64,000 bases of DNA, taken from Misgurnus anguillicaudatus (Eukaryota > Chordata > Actinopteri > Cypriniformes > Cobitidae). The translations under genes were made by a program, and so were the position numbers. The notes under the pieces were generated by a model. The model was not told where the DNA came from and made no database searches. It saw only the letters and a list, made by a program, of their open reading frames with translations. The stretch covers positions 12,752,501 through 12,816,500 of the forward strand of contig NC_073354.2 in assembly GCF_027580225.2 (NCBI RefSeq), written 5' to 3'. Each line of letters opens with the position of its first letter. Positions within the stretch are counted from its first letter, which is position 1. Shown here piece after piece: positions 33,747-45,321 of the stretch.

Positions 33747-34450
33747 GGGCCGTTCACATTATAACGATAACTATAACGCTAAATATATTATGCCCCATTC
33801 AGACAGCCAGCGACCAGCAGTAGCAGAGCAACCTGATCTCATTCATTTCAATGGAAACCTAGCAACGTCTGGCGGCACGAGCGAAAGTGACCGTTGGCGG
33901 CCGTATGGGCGTGTCCAGCGATGCAAGAAAGTTAAGAAAAGTTTAACTTTATGCAAATGTTGAGCAAATTTCAGAAGCGACTACCAATGAGAACGAAACA
34001 GTGGAGTTCTCGTCATCATTCTCTCGTCAGTTACTGGAGTGAATGGTACTCATTTGTTTATGACAAGCAGATTTAGAAACGGCTCATTGAAAGAGACGGG
34101 CAACACACAGCGATAACATCGCTGACTGTCTGAATGGGGCATTAGCGTCCACATTATAACGATAACTTTATGCCAATTCACTCGCGCAAACACTTGCCTT
34201 TAATGACATTAACTTTTATTGGATATTTCTTGTAATAAAAACTTTTGCAATTGTTTACATGTCACTGAATATGTAAATATGCTGTTTTTGTTGTATTTAC
34301 ACAGCGGGTAACCAGCCATTTGCCATTACCCATTTCTGTCATTTGAAGTGCGCGTGCACTTGAAGTTCAAATAGATTTGATTGGCTGTCAATGGTTTATC
34401 GTATATCAGGTGGGGAAAAAAATCGCCCAGAAAGTGATCCCAACGATATC
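33747..34450. mobile_element. Element with ACATTATAACGATAAC repeats, split by a Harbinger-like MITE
   Basis: GGGCCGTTCACATTATAACG at 33747 and another TCCACATTATAACGATAAC after the insertion at 34149. The right boundary near 34450 is uncertain. Confidence 0.4.
33791..34141. mobile_element. Harbinger-like MITE with 3-bp TSD TTA
   Basis: Inverted ends TGCCCCATTCAGACAG and CTGTCTGAATGGGGCA lie between TTA triplets (33788-33790, 34142-34144). A 3-bp TWA duplication is characteristic of PIF/Harbinger. Confidence 0.75.
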
Positions 34451-35179
34451 GTTTGTCGTATTTTTATCGGTATGGTATATGGTAATAAAATGCAGAGAGT
34501 GCATTTTTAACAATTTAGGCAAATGGTGACTACACTGAAGATGCTAAACTATAAGCTTTGATTTATTTTTGGCTTTACTTAGTCACAACATAATTCCCAA
34601 AGTTATGTTTTACATAAAGTACATATTCTATTGTTTTGATTCAATTGAGTTCACTATTGTCCTATTATTCAAATGTGGGGAAATTGAGTAATGTCTAAAA
34701 TTGCGAATGGCAGTGTATGAAGTTGTTTTGGAACAGGTCAGTGTGTCTGTGGAGGACATGTTGTCTTGCGCATAACGGGCTGGGCTCAGCTCCAATCTAT
34801 TTGAGAAAGTAATTACCTTGCAATTAAAATGATGCTGAGATGTGATGAGTAACAAGTCTCATCATTTCTCTATAAGTCTGCCACCGACTCTCTCTCTCTC
34901 TCCCTCCCTTTGTGTTTGTCTTTCTCCTTCCAGGGACAGTTTATGTAGGAGGTTAAAGATATCGGCCTTGTGTGTGTGTGTGAAGCAGGCAGCAGCAGTT
35001 GGCTATGAGTGTAATTAAATGTGAAGGTGGAAGAGAGAGGAGTGAATTGCAGATTCATTTATCTTCTGCCAGTCAGAGAGAAGCAGAAAGTGTGTGAGAA
35101 TGGCTGGCAGTTAGCTGTGCAGGACTGGACTAGAACTTGACTGATGGAGATTGCTGATTGGACTTCAGAGGCGGTATGG

Positions 35180-35201
35180 GTGTGTGTGTGTGTGTGTGTG
35201 T

Positions 35202-35202
<1 letters not shown>
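35180..35202. repeat. (TG)n microsatellite
   Basis: A TG run directly adjoining the GA tract. Confidence 0.95.

Positions 35203-35283
<81 letters not shown>
35203..35283. repeat. (GA)n microsatellite, about 80 bp
   Basis: A nearly perfect GA run of about 40 units. The long open frames over it on both strands are low-complexity artefacts. Confidence 0.95.
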
Positions 35284-35285
<2 letters not shown>

Positions 35286-35359
35286 CGGGGGGCGGGAGCA
35301 GTATGGATACGTGCATTGTGTGTTAGTAGTATCTGTGGGAAACTGGATCATTACCTTAA

Positions 35360-36507
35360 AGGGGACATTTCATGACATTTCAAGACTTTTTTAAGATGTC
35401 AAATAAATCTTTGGTGTCCCTACTTTAAAAAAAATATATCTTGGTTAGGGTGTGATGCCTACTCGATCCCTGATGCGTTCTTCCAGCCGCTGTCCGCTGC
35501 TACAGAACTACCACTATTTTTACAACACTAAGAAGGCGCGACACAACATGAAACTTTGCTCGAAGTATCACCTTTATCTCTACACATGAACGCGAGCATT
35601 GAGAACATTGTTTGTGTACACGGAGTTTACTAAAAAGAAAGGTTTTGTACAACTGACTTTGGTTGTTTTGGTGTCCGCTCTTCATCTCTGCCAGACATAA
35701 ATAATCGATTTCCGAATGCCAATGAATGAATCTCATATGAGGCTCCTTTTTCAACTAGAAAGTCAATATTGTTTTTCACTTGCGACAAAACAACGAATTA
35801 TCCATGCATTTTTATGGAACTATGCTTCAGGACCTATCAATCTGTACTCTCCTCCCTCCTTACGTCGCAACTGGAGATTGATACATCTTGACTGGGAAGA
35901 AGGCGGCGAGCGGACGCCAAATCATCCAAAGTCAGTTGTTCAAAACCTTCTTTTTAGTAAACTCTGTGTACACAAACAATGTTCTCAATGCTCGAGTTCA
36001 TGTGTAGAGACTCAGGCGATACTTCGAGCAAAATATCATGTTGTGTTGAGCCTTCTTAGTGTTGTAAAAATAGCGATTTTGATGCTCACAGCATATTGAA
36101 GGCATAGCTTCTAGTTCTTTTGCGACCACTTCGGGTCCTCAAAATGGCGGAAGACAAGTGAGTGATGTCAGCTGATATTCATGTATAGATCATTTATTAT
36201 AGGATGTTAAAATTGCCACTTTGTAGGTGTGAGCAAAAATGTGCCGTTATTGGGTGTGTCCTTTAAAATGCAAATGAGTTGATCTCTGCACTAAAAGACA
36301 GTGGCGTGGTTGGAAAGTACAGATTAAGGGGCGGTATTATCTCCTTCTGACATCACAAGGGGAGCCAAATTTCAATTACCTATTTGTTCCTTTGGAGAGA
36401 ATGGTTTGTTCATTTTTTTTTTTACATTTTCTAGGTTGAGAGAAGCACTGGAGACTCAAATATAGCACTTAAACATGAAAAAGTCAGATTTTCATGATAT
36501 ATCCTCT
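35360..36507. mobile_element. TTAA-flanked MITE, AGGGGACAT family, copy 2, with a foldback insertion
   Basis: TTAA at 35356-35359 and 36508-36511. The ends (AGGGGACATTTCATGACA; reverse AGAGGATATATCATGA) and flanking blocks match copies at 8125 and 60172. Relative to those copies about 750 bp is extra (35425-36180), containing 145-bp inverted arms at 35515-35663 and 35926-36071. Confidence 0.7.
35515..36071. repeat. Foldback with 145-bp inverted arms
   Basis: The arms share TTTTTACAACACTAAGAAGG against its complement, and CTACACATGAACGCGAGCAT against its complement. They are separated by about 260 bp. This lies inside copy 2 of the MITE and is probably a separate insertion. Confidence 0.7.
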
Positions 36508-36693
36508 TTAACAGGCACTATGCCACCGTGCTGAAAAGTCTGGATACCATGATAATACAAGCAGAATCCTTTGCTAAATGGTCTGCTGTAGCACTCATGC
36601 TATGTTTAGCATCTACTTACCAACACCTGCTCATTTATTAGGTATAGCTTACTCCAAAAAGAAAATTCACATCCAACAATTTTTCCCTTAGGT

Positions 36694-36881
36694 CAGTGGT
36701 TCCCAACCTTTTTCACTTCAAGGCCCCCTAGTTGTCCACAAAAAATGAACTAGAGCTTGGAATGACTAGACAGATGCATATCCGCTAAAAATGATTTTTG
36801 CTTATTTTAATGCTTGTTTTCTCTAATTATTAATGATTTTAAGTCATCTTGAGGCCCCGGCCCCCTGGTTGGGAAACACTG
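36694..36881. mobile_element. hAT MITE with perfect 8-bp TSD CCTTAGGT
   Basis: CAGTGGTTCCCAACCTTTTT at 36694 and inverted GGTTGGGAAACACTG ending 36881. CCTTAGGT is repeated exactly at 36686-36693 and 36882-36889. The element is 188 bp. Confidence 0.9.
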
Positions 36882-36892
36882 CCTTAGGTCAT

Positions 36893-37396
36893 TTAACTCT
36901 TTCACCGCCAGCGTTTTAAAAAAAAGTTGCCAGCCAGCGCCAAGCGTTTTTCATGATTTTCACCAAAGTTTAATGCCTTCCAGAAAATGTTCTTCTTCAA
37001 ATATATAAACATACAATATACCAAATGAAAGAAGAGACCCTCTGCTTTCAAACAAAAAAAAAAAACGTTTCATCCTACCTTGAGTAGTTCTTTTGTAATC
37101 AGCTTTTGAATATGGGTAGATTTCTGCAAAAACACCACATTTTGAGCAAAAAGCTGATATAATTCCATTTTTGTGACGGACTTTTCATAGAGATCCCATT
37201 CAGAGCAATCTTTAAAACAGACACGGACATGCAGCAGCTTGCCATAGGGCAATACTTCCGATTTTAAAAAGTTGCGGAAGGGCGCCACCTAGTGGATAAT
37301 AGCGGTATTGCGGAAAGACGGAAATACTCGTCATTGGCGGGGAAGCGTTTTCTCTTAATTGACGAGATATCTCGTCAATGGCGGGGAAAGAGTTAA
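36893..37396. mobile_element. TTAACTCTTTCCC-family element, copy 2 (no insertions)
   Basis: TTAACTCTTTCACCGCCAGC at 36893 and inverted GGCGGGGAAAGAGTTAA ending about 37396. This uninterrupted copy serves as the reference for dating the insertions in the copies at 12477 and 53499. Confidence 0.75.
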
Positions 37397-38536
37397 AACA
37401 TGTATATGACTTTTTCTCCTGTGGAAGAAGAAAGAAAATATTTTGAGTAATGTCTCTGTGGTCTTTTGTCCATACAATAAATTAAATGGTGGTCTATGGG
37501 ACTTCAATTTGGTTACCAACATTCTTCAAAATATCTTCTTTTGTGCGGAAGACAGAAAGTCGTAGAGGTTTGTAATGACATTAATGTGAGTAAATAATAA
37601 AGGAATTTTTTTTTCTTTAAGGAAATCATTAAGCATTTTATTTAAAGTGACAGTGAATTCAAGGTTTACTCGTTCATGTTCCCTGAGTGTCGAACCCACA
37701 ATCTCACTGCCATGATAATGCCCCACCACTTGAATTACAACACGAGTCAAGCTGATGCATTTTACAATGTCCCCATACTTTCCATTTCATTCCTATACCC
37801 CTGTTTGTCGCTAACCAGCACGGATTAACGAGTATATAGGTGGATGTTGGGATACTAGTAATACCGTACTGGTAGTTGGAGATACAAACTACTTTTGGTT
37901 ATATTCCGTAAACTATTGCATTGTGGGAAATTGTCATTGCATCCCCCTGTGTAATTTACCCAGCGTCAAAAGTACCTCTATGTTCGACCTGCTGACTCAC
38001 CTAAGTGTTTGAGTAGAGCTCACCCTGAACTGCCCACAGGACAAGCCACACTCCGGTCAACATGTCAGATCACTGGTGTGATTCAGTAGCTGGCCGTTCT
38101 GAGAATGACAGCAGAGGACGGCAAAAAAACTAAAGGGGAGCAAGTATGAGATAAATGCTCTGACACATATTCACACGCACATACTTTAAGGCGTTCTGCT
38201 CTGCTGACTCATAAGTAATGGCCATTCTTCACCCCATCTGCTGCCGTTTGTCCTTATTAATACAGAAAAGGTGATCTTTCTTTTCTCTTTTCATCAACCT
38301 GTTATCATCCTCCACTCATTCGTCTTGCTTATTTTGCTCCTCTCAGGTTCAATCTGTTGAGTGACTGAGATTTCGTGTGGTTGGATGTGTGGATCAATAT
38401 ATCTGTTGTTCTTGGAGCAACATGTATCAACAAATCAGATTTAAGGTTCATGTGAGAAATGGACAGAAACTTTCTCGGGGTTGGCTACAGCAAATTCTCA
38501 CTGGTCCAAACCCCACTTAACACTCACTTTATAATA
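37397..38536. other. No recognised feature
   Basis: Unassigned intronic DNA. No exon or clear element ends. Confidence 0.4.
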
Positions 38537-38710
38537 TTACATTTACACATTTGGCAGACAGTTTTATCCAAAGCCACTTAAATGTATAGTACATTACAAG
38601 GTATACGTTTTATCATTATGAATGTTGGGTGAACCTATGACCTTTTGCACTGCTAACCCAAAGCTTTATATATTGGTTCTGGTTAGTGCTTAGTGCATCA
38701 GTTAAACCAT
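38537..38710 (-). mobile_element. tRNA-derived SINE with L2-type tail, minus strand
   Basis: On the minus strand: a B-box-like ATAGGTTCACCC, then TACCTTGTAATGTACT, then GTGGCTTTGGATAAAACTG and TCTGCCAAATGTGTAAATG. Same family as 3728-3889. Confidence 0.65.
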
Positions 38711-38910
38711 CTAGCCCTGTCAATAAATCCATAACTTCCTTCAATCTGGGTTCACCGGGATTTCTAATCAGGCATCCCCAGAAACACCTATACTTGCCTC
38801 CCTTTCATAGGCCTTAAGCTGTTGCAGTGTCTTCTTGTTAGGAACCTCATATTGATTGGCTACACTTCTCACAAAGCAATTTGTTCATCTCTTATGGTTT
38901 TGTCTGTGTT

Positions 38911-39571
38911 CCCTTACGAAAGGAAAACATATTTACCAATATATTACTTGAAATATATTGTAATATATTGCAATATATTATTTTACTTTCCATTTTCCAA
39001 TATATTATACATTGGCAATACAAGGAACAATATATTGATGGTACATATATTCTATATATGTGTAATATATTGCAGTATATTGCAAAATATACAAATTATT
39101 GCCACTTTCAATATATTGTACATGGATATAATATATGTGTTTATATATTAAAAAATATATGCAATATTATATTTGTAAATATCTGCAATATTGTATTTTG
39201 ATTTATATGTGAAAATGTATTAACAAAATATGTAGAGATATAGTTTCACATATATGTTTACTATATGGTAGAATATATTTCAAATATATGTAAAATTATA
39301 TGGAAATATACATGAAATATATGTAGATATGTGTTAGATATATTGTGGAATACATTTTAAATATATGTAAAATAATATGTGAAATATATGTGCATATATG
39401 GGAACATGTATTAACAATATATGTAGAGATATAGTGTCACATGTATGTTTCATGCATATATTTCAATATATTGGAAAATATAAATATTAAATCCCATATA
39501 TTGGAATATGTTGCCTAATATATTACATGATATTTTCCAATATACTGCAATATATTTTTGTTTCGTAAGGG
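38911..39571. mobile_element. Element with CCCTTACGAAA ends, filled with ATATATTG words
   Basis: CCCTTACGAAA at 38911 is inverted exactly as TTTCGTAAGGG ending 39571. Almost the whole 661 bp is degenerate repeats of AATATATTG/ATATATGT. Open frames here are compositional artefacts. Confidence 0.7.
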
Positions 39572-41640
39572 TTGAGACAGTTATCAGAAGGCTTTTATCA
39601 AAGATAGACTATGCTCAGATTTTTCTATAGAGAGATGTTAATTGTGGGGTCAGAAGTTAATTGTCTGGTATACTGCGTGTAGTCTGTGTTTGCATGCAGA
39701 TATAGACAAAATAGTGGAGGTTTTGTAGGAAACTGTTCCCAAATGTTTTGCTCTGTATACCCCAAGCCCCATTTTTTTATAAGGCTGTTGTTTTCTTTCT
39801 TTTTTAAATAAATGAAGTTGTTTCTTGCAAAGACTAAACTTTCATCTCTTTAGTGCTAATGTAATGTCATCATTTCTGTTTTAGGCCATAGGCTCAGTCC
39901 TCAAGTACTTTGAAATTTGGTACCCATGTAACCTACTTCCATACAAGTACAGGTACCTTCATTTGGGAATCTATGCTGTAGAGTCTGTCTCTGTTGCATT
40001 GAAAAGTAAGGATTGGTGATGCGTAAGCTCAAAAATGTTTGTTTTGTTGGGGATTATCTGGGGCGATCCACAGCTGATTTGAGCTGTGATCTCTTAAACT
40101 GTCATGCAACAAAATAGCTGTGGGTAATTACATACTGTCAAGAGAATTCATGATGGATTTAATCTGCCTGTCCATTTTGAATAAATCGGTAGACAGAAAG
40201 GGTCATAGGTCAGGCAGGCTATGCTTAATGTCCCCTGGAAACCCATACATAAGCACACACAAGGTCATGGGTTATTCATGGATTCATAGATCCATGTTAA
40301 ACCTAAACCAAACCTATAGAAAGGCAACAGTAGAACAATGTTACATCAAAATAGACTATATGACAGATACGAGCGTGAGCAGAATTTTTAGTAACAGTCG
40401 TCTGTTGATGCCTTGAGGTTAGATTTTGTGACTTTTGGCAGGGGATTGTGTGATTGTGTCTGGAGAATAAATTTGGCATTGTGGAGAGGCATCAGGGCAG
40501 GAAAGACCATCAAAATATGCATAAGGCACAGAAAATGTACTTAGACGAGAGCGTCTGCTGCTGAGACTGGCATGTTGATGATAAAGTTCTCTGTGAAGGC
40601 AGTTGTGAGGAAAGGACATAAAAGTGCTCTTCAAAATCTTCTCAGAACCACGAAACAAACCATTTGATGCTTGAAACATGACATATCAATGAGTGGCACG
40701 TGTTGACACGCATTCAGAGGTCTGTGTTATGACAAAGTGACAGAGTTTCTCTCAGGATTTGGTTCCAAATGATATCTTGCAGAATAGTAGTGTGTGTGAC
40801 ACATTCATAGCAGATCAGTTATGAATACGTAAACAAGTCTTCTGTGTTTTCTAAGATGTATTTTCTGGTGTGTTTTGTACAGTATGTTAGTTTTGGCACA
40901 TATTTGTAGGGACTGTAGAGAGAGAAGACAAGAGATGATGAGATAGGATAAGTGTTTACAATCAGAAATGATGAATTAAACTCATGATGCCCACATAAGT
41001 GCCATGGGTTGCTGTTTCAAAGCATATGTGCCGAATACTAAGCAATTACTAAAACTACACACTTAGCTGATAATGTTTTGTTATGCTGCATATTAGAAAG
41101 CAACACTAATTTAATAGCAGCTGAATTTCTGTCATGCTACTAAAAATATAGTTACGTTAGTACCTATTGTATGTATAAATCAAAGTACTGTACCATGCTA
41201 TGTCTGCAATAGTACATAAGGGGTATATTAGCAGTAACTATAAGCTGGTTTCCTCTCTTGATATGCCTTGATGCCCTGACCCTTTCTGTCCATTAGACAT
41301 GAGCGTTTTCATTAACATTGCACCTTTAGACCTTAGTCCTGTCCTTGCACTGCCACATCAGAATCACTAAACAGCCCTACCCTTCCTTATGTGAGGGAGT
41401 CCAGCTGTCATCATTACTATGCTAACTTTATGCTTGGCAATGACCAGTGCAGAAAAGGTCATTTTTCCTGTATTGGGAGCCACTGATTGATGTCAAGAGA
41501 GTTCTAGTTCCTGCAGACCTCTGGAAACTAGTTGTTTTGAAAGTACTGATCTTAGATCAACTTCTTTCTGAAAATACAGCTTAAACCGAACATTAATGTC
41601 TGGTTTGCTGCTTTAAGAGAGAGATTCTGGACACTTGTGT
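39572..41640. other. No gene recognised
   Basis: Unassigned intronic sequence, compositionally ordinary. No repeat ends or exons are supported. Confidence 0.4.
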
Positions 41641-42600
41641 GTTGATCAGGCTATTAGACCACTTGGCCAACCAGCTAGACCAGCTGAACTTTTGCATTGC
41701 CAAGCTGGGACACTTGCTAGACCAGCTGAAGATTCACTTGGCCAATATGGGAGATTAGCTAGACATGCTGAAGATTTACCTGGCCAAGCTGGGAGACTAG
41801 CTAGGCCAGCTGAGGATTCACTTAGCCAAGATGGGAGATTAGCTAGACATGCTGAAGATTTACCTGGCCAAGCTGGTAGACTAGCTAGACTTGCTTGGTC
41901 AAGCAGGGAGACTAGCTAGGCCAGCTGAGGATTCACTTAGCCAAGATGGGAGATTAGCTAGATATGCTAGGGTGACCATACGTGCCATTCTTCCCGGACG
42001 CATCCTGTCCAGGATTTCAGGTGCGTCTTTCGGAAGTCGTATTTGTTGACCGCATACGCCATTCAGTTAAAAACATAAGATATACAATCGTAGTTTCATT
42101 CTTACCTTAAAATGTAACAGTTGCTTTTCTGTAACAATAATAATAATAATCCTCTATGACGTATGCGGTCGACAAATATGACTTCCGGGAGACGAACACA
42201 AAATCCTGGACGGGATGCGTCCGACAAGAATGGAACGTATGGTCACCCTAAGATATGCTGAAGATTTACCTGACCAAGCTGGTAGACTAGCTAGACTTGC
42301 TTGGTCAAGCTGGGAGACTAGCTAGGCCAGATTATGATTTGCTTGGCCAAGCTGGGAGACAAGCTAGACCAGCTGAAGATTCGATTGGCCAAGCTGGGAA
42401 ACTAGCTAGACCAGCTGAAGATTCATTTGGCCAAGCTGGGAGACTAGCTAGACCAGCTGAAGATTCATTTGGCCAAGCTGGAAGATTAGCTAGACCAGCT
42501 GAAGATTTGATTGGCCAAGCTAGGTAGATCAGCTGTAGACCCACTTGGGCAGGCTGAGAGATTAGCTGCACCTGTTGTAGACCTGCTTTGCCAAAATTAG
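41641..42600. repeat. 42-bp minisatellite, about 15 units, interrupted by a hAT MITE
   Basis: Units of the form GCTAGACCAGCTGAAGATTC...CTTGGCCAAGCTGGGAGACTA recur with exact 42-bp spacing in the right part (for example 42363, 42405, 42447, 42489). The left part is more diverged. Since 42 is a multiple of 3, open frames run through it on both strands; these are not genes. A 283-bp hAT MITE interrupts it at 41968. Confidence 0.9.
41968..42250. mobile_element. hAT-type MITE, TAGGGTGACC family, copy 2, 8-bp TSD AGATATGC
   Basis: Ends TAGGGTGACCATACG and inverted CGTATGGTCACCCTA. AGATATGC is repeated exactly at 41960-41967 and 42251-42258. Excising it rejoins one minisatellite unit in register. 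It is the same family as 6447-6705. Confidence 0.9.
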
Positions 42601-45120
42601 TATTTTCAAATCAGTACATTCATACTACATTTTGTGAAATCTTTCATCTTACTTGGCAATCGCACACAAATGTTCGATTAAGTCAAACAATCACAAACAA
42701 CTACTTGCTTTGGTTTTATGCTTAAACAACTTTAAATTCAATCCCAAGTTTCCACAGCAACATATTTCAGACCCTGCTATTGATTTGGCCCATCAGGTAA
42801 CATTTAAGTCTCTAAGTTGTCAATAAAAGCTGGGAGCTCTTATTTTTGCAGGCTGAATGCACAGTGAATTTCTGTTTAGGTCTGGGACAAAAGGCCATTG
42901 ACTTGTAGACAACCCATGCACCGTGGGAAAGGTCAGAGAGTGGGTGCCAGTCATACCTGGAAAACCAGAATAACCTGCCATCGATTTTGCTGCCCACTGG
43001 ATGACAAGCAGATCAAAGGCCCCCTAAAGTGTGTTTGGGTACTCGATGGTGTAGAGCAGCTGTCAAATAGCTAAAGTTTCTTTACAACAATATTATAACG
43101 TAAATGCCCCACTAAGCAAGTAACGTGCAATAGGTATATTCATATGGGGCAGTTCCCAGACAGGGTTTAGATTAATCCAGGACTAGGCCTTGGTTATATA
43201 AGGTTATTTAAGTAGTTTTTACAAACATACCTTGATATATGTTAAGATATGTCAATGCAAGATGCAATGTTGAGTTGTGTAGTCTGGTGTCGTAATGTAA
43301 GTAAAGAAACTCTTCTCTTTTCATTCATCATGTCCTTGTCACCGCATCTTATTCTTTGTATCTGAATGGATTTTTAAAAGTAGTTTCTACTTTTCAGTAT
43401 TTCGGCAAGAGTAAATCAAAGCGCAACGTGGAGAGTGTGAGCGATAGCGTCGGAGAGATAGAGACTGATTGATGGCCATGTCCTGTGCTCTGCGCAAACA
43501 AACAAAGATATAAACCTCAGGCTGGAGTGTTACAGACGTGTACAGGGTCAAAAAATGGGCAGAGCTGAGGGAGTCCAAAGATGAAAAGAAGCTCCCAGTT
43601 TATTTCATCTACAGTATGTAATCCTCTAACACCTGAGGCATGACAAGTCGCAGACGTATAGCCTATATCCCTTAAAGGTTTTGTCTTTTCAACAGCATTT
43701 AATTGTAATGCAGATAAATTTAATTAATTAATTGCAATTTTAATAATTTATATTTTAATTGCAATCTTATATCCTATTTAGAACTGAGCGCAATTGGGCT
43801 AATGGGCAAGGAGTTGAAACGTTATTCTCAAAATGTCTCATGAATACTATAAAGTCTGTGCTGTTGAGGTGACACATCTATCTTGTTTGCATTAAATTGT
43901 CCTCAATAGATTTCCTACTTGTTATGGTTGTTTTTCAGCTGAATTTGTACCTGTTTGTTAGCGAATTGTGTGAAAAAGTTTTTTGGACTTGGTGAGTCAC
44001 AAATAGCTACCGGCAGATGCTGCAGCTTGTATGTCTGACAAAATGTATTTCAAAGTGAAGAACAAGGACAAGATATGCAAATAAAGCTGTAGACTGACCC
44101 ATAAAAGCCAAAGGCTGTATTTTTTGTGAATCACTTTAGAGGACACACACATACCGCTACAAAAGCATTTAGTCAGAACTCTTTGTGTATATGTAAACCC
44201 AGTACAAATACAATAAACAAGGCATGTTCTATCTTACTTCACCCTTTTGCTGTAAATGTGTGCCTATCTCCTTCCTACAAAACTTAATTTCTCACCTGAA
44301 ATGTTTATTTCATAACTTCCACATCTTAACTTTTTGCCCCAGGCTGCAAAACGTATCTTAAAATCTCAGCAAACTGACCTTGGCACTGGGAAAGTCTTTC
44401 TCCTTCCAGCCTTAAACACTACAATTTGTCATGTGCAGTGTGTAAGGAATGACTGAGCTTAGATCAGTATCAGGCTTGACCTGCACCATGCTGATAGTCA
44501 GGAGGTCACCGTGGCAACAGGAATTGGAAGCTCTGCATCAGCACCGCCTCAGCACTGTCTTCATTCTCACCTTCATTCTCAGACTCAAAATTGTATTTAT
44601 TTTAAAGACAACATGACTTGGCATTTATAGAAGCATATAATTGTATCTGACTGTAGCTTTTCTGATGTTTGAATCAAAGCTATCTAGATTCTGCAGACAG
44701 GTGCTAGCTAAAGGGAAACCATTACTACGGTAAAGGTTACTGTCAGTCATATCAGTGAAAGGGATGTGCATATGCGCACTGAAGCCTAGAATCACAGAGA
44801 CAGATAATACAACTTTTCAACTGCGAACAAAGGCTGCTCTTCACATTTTGAGTATTCATAGAAGCTGCCTACAGCATTGATACTCATGCACCGGTGACAG
44901 GCGTGCGTGACAACATGCTATTAAAGTAAGCTTGCTTGGAGACACACATGGTAGCAATGAGACGACAAAACGTGTTATTATCTAAACAACCCAGGTGTTC
45001 TTCAGTCCACAGCATACTGCTGTGTTCTCTAAACTCAAATAAGAAACTTCCAGTCTGATTTTGTCTGTGTGTGCATGTGTTTATGGACATTGTTGGGCTT
45101 AGAACTAAAATAGAAATTGG
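42601..45120. other. No gene recognised; partial MITE at 43146-43265
   Basis: CAGTTCCCAGACAGGGTTTA at about 43149 begins a partial copy of the 5026-5246 MITE. The rest is unassigned. Confidence 0.4.
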
Positions 45121-45321
45121 GAAGAAATTATCCCCTTCTGACATCACAAGGGGAGCCAAATTTCAATTACCTATTTTTTCACATGCTTGCGGAGAATGGT
45201 TTACCAAAACTAAGTTACTTGGTTGTTCTTTTTCACCTTTCTAAGTTGATAGAAGCACTGGGGACACAATTATAGCACTTAAACATGGAAAAAGTCGGAT
45301 TTTCATGATATGTCCCCTTTA
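45121..45321. mobile_element. TTAA-type MITE, AGGGGACAT family, copy 3 (truncated)
   Basis: Contains TGACATCACAAGGGGAGCCA and ends ATGATATGTCCCCTTTAA, as in copies 2 and 4. The left half is missing. Confidence 0.7.

Noticed and set aside
35059..35394. Frames with Leu-Ser or Arg-Glu runs
   Set aside because: Translations of the TG/GA microsatellite.
38822..39201. Open frames rich in Ile/Tyr over the ATATATTG element
   Set aside because: Compositional artefact of ATA/TAT-rich repeats.
41635..42571. Long open frames with repeats of ARPAEDSFGQAGRL type on both strands
   Set aside because: They follow from a 42-bp minisatellite whose unit is a multiple of three and lacks stops. There is no start context, splice signals or conservation evidence.
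41641..42600. Regularly spaced repeats as a possible CRISPR array
   Set aside because: Contiguous tandem units without unique spacers, in a vertebrate genome.
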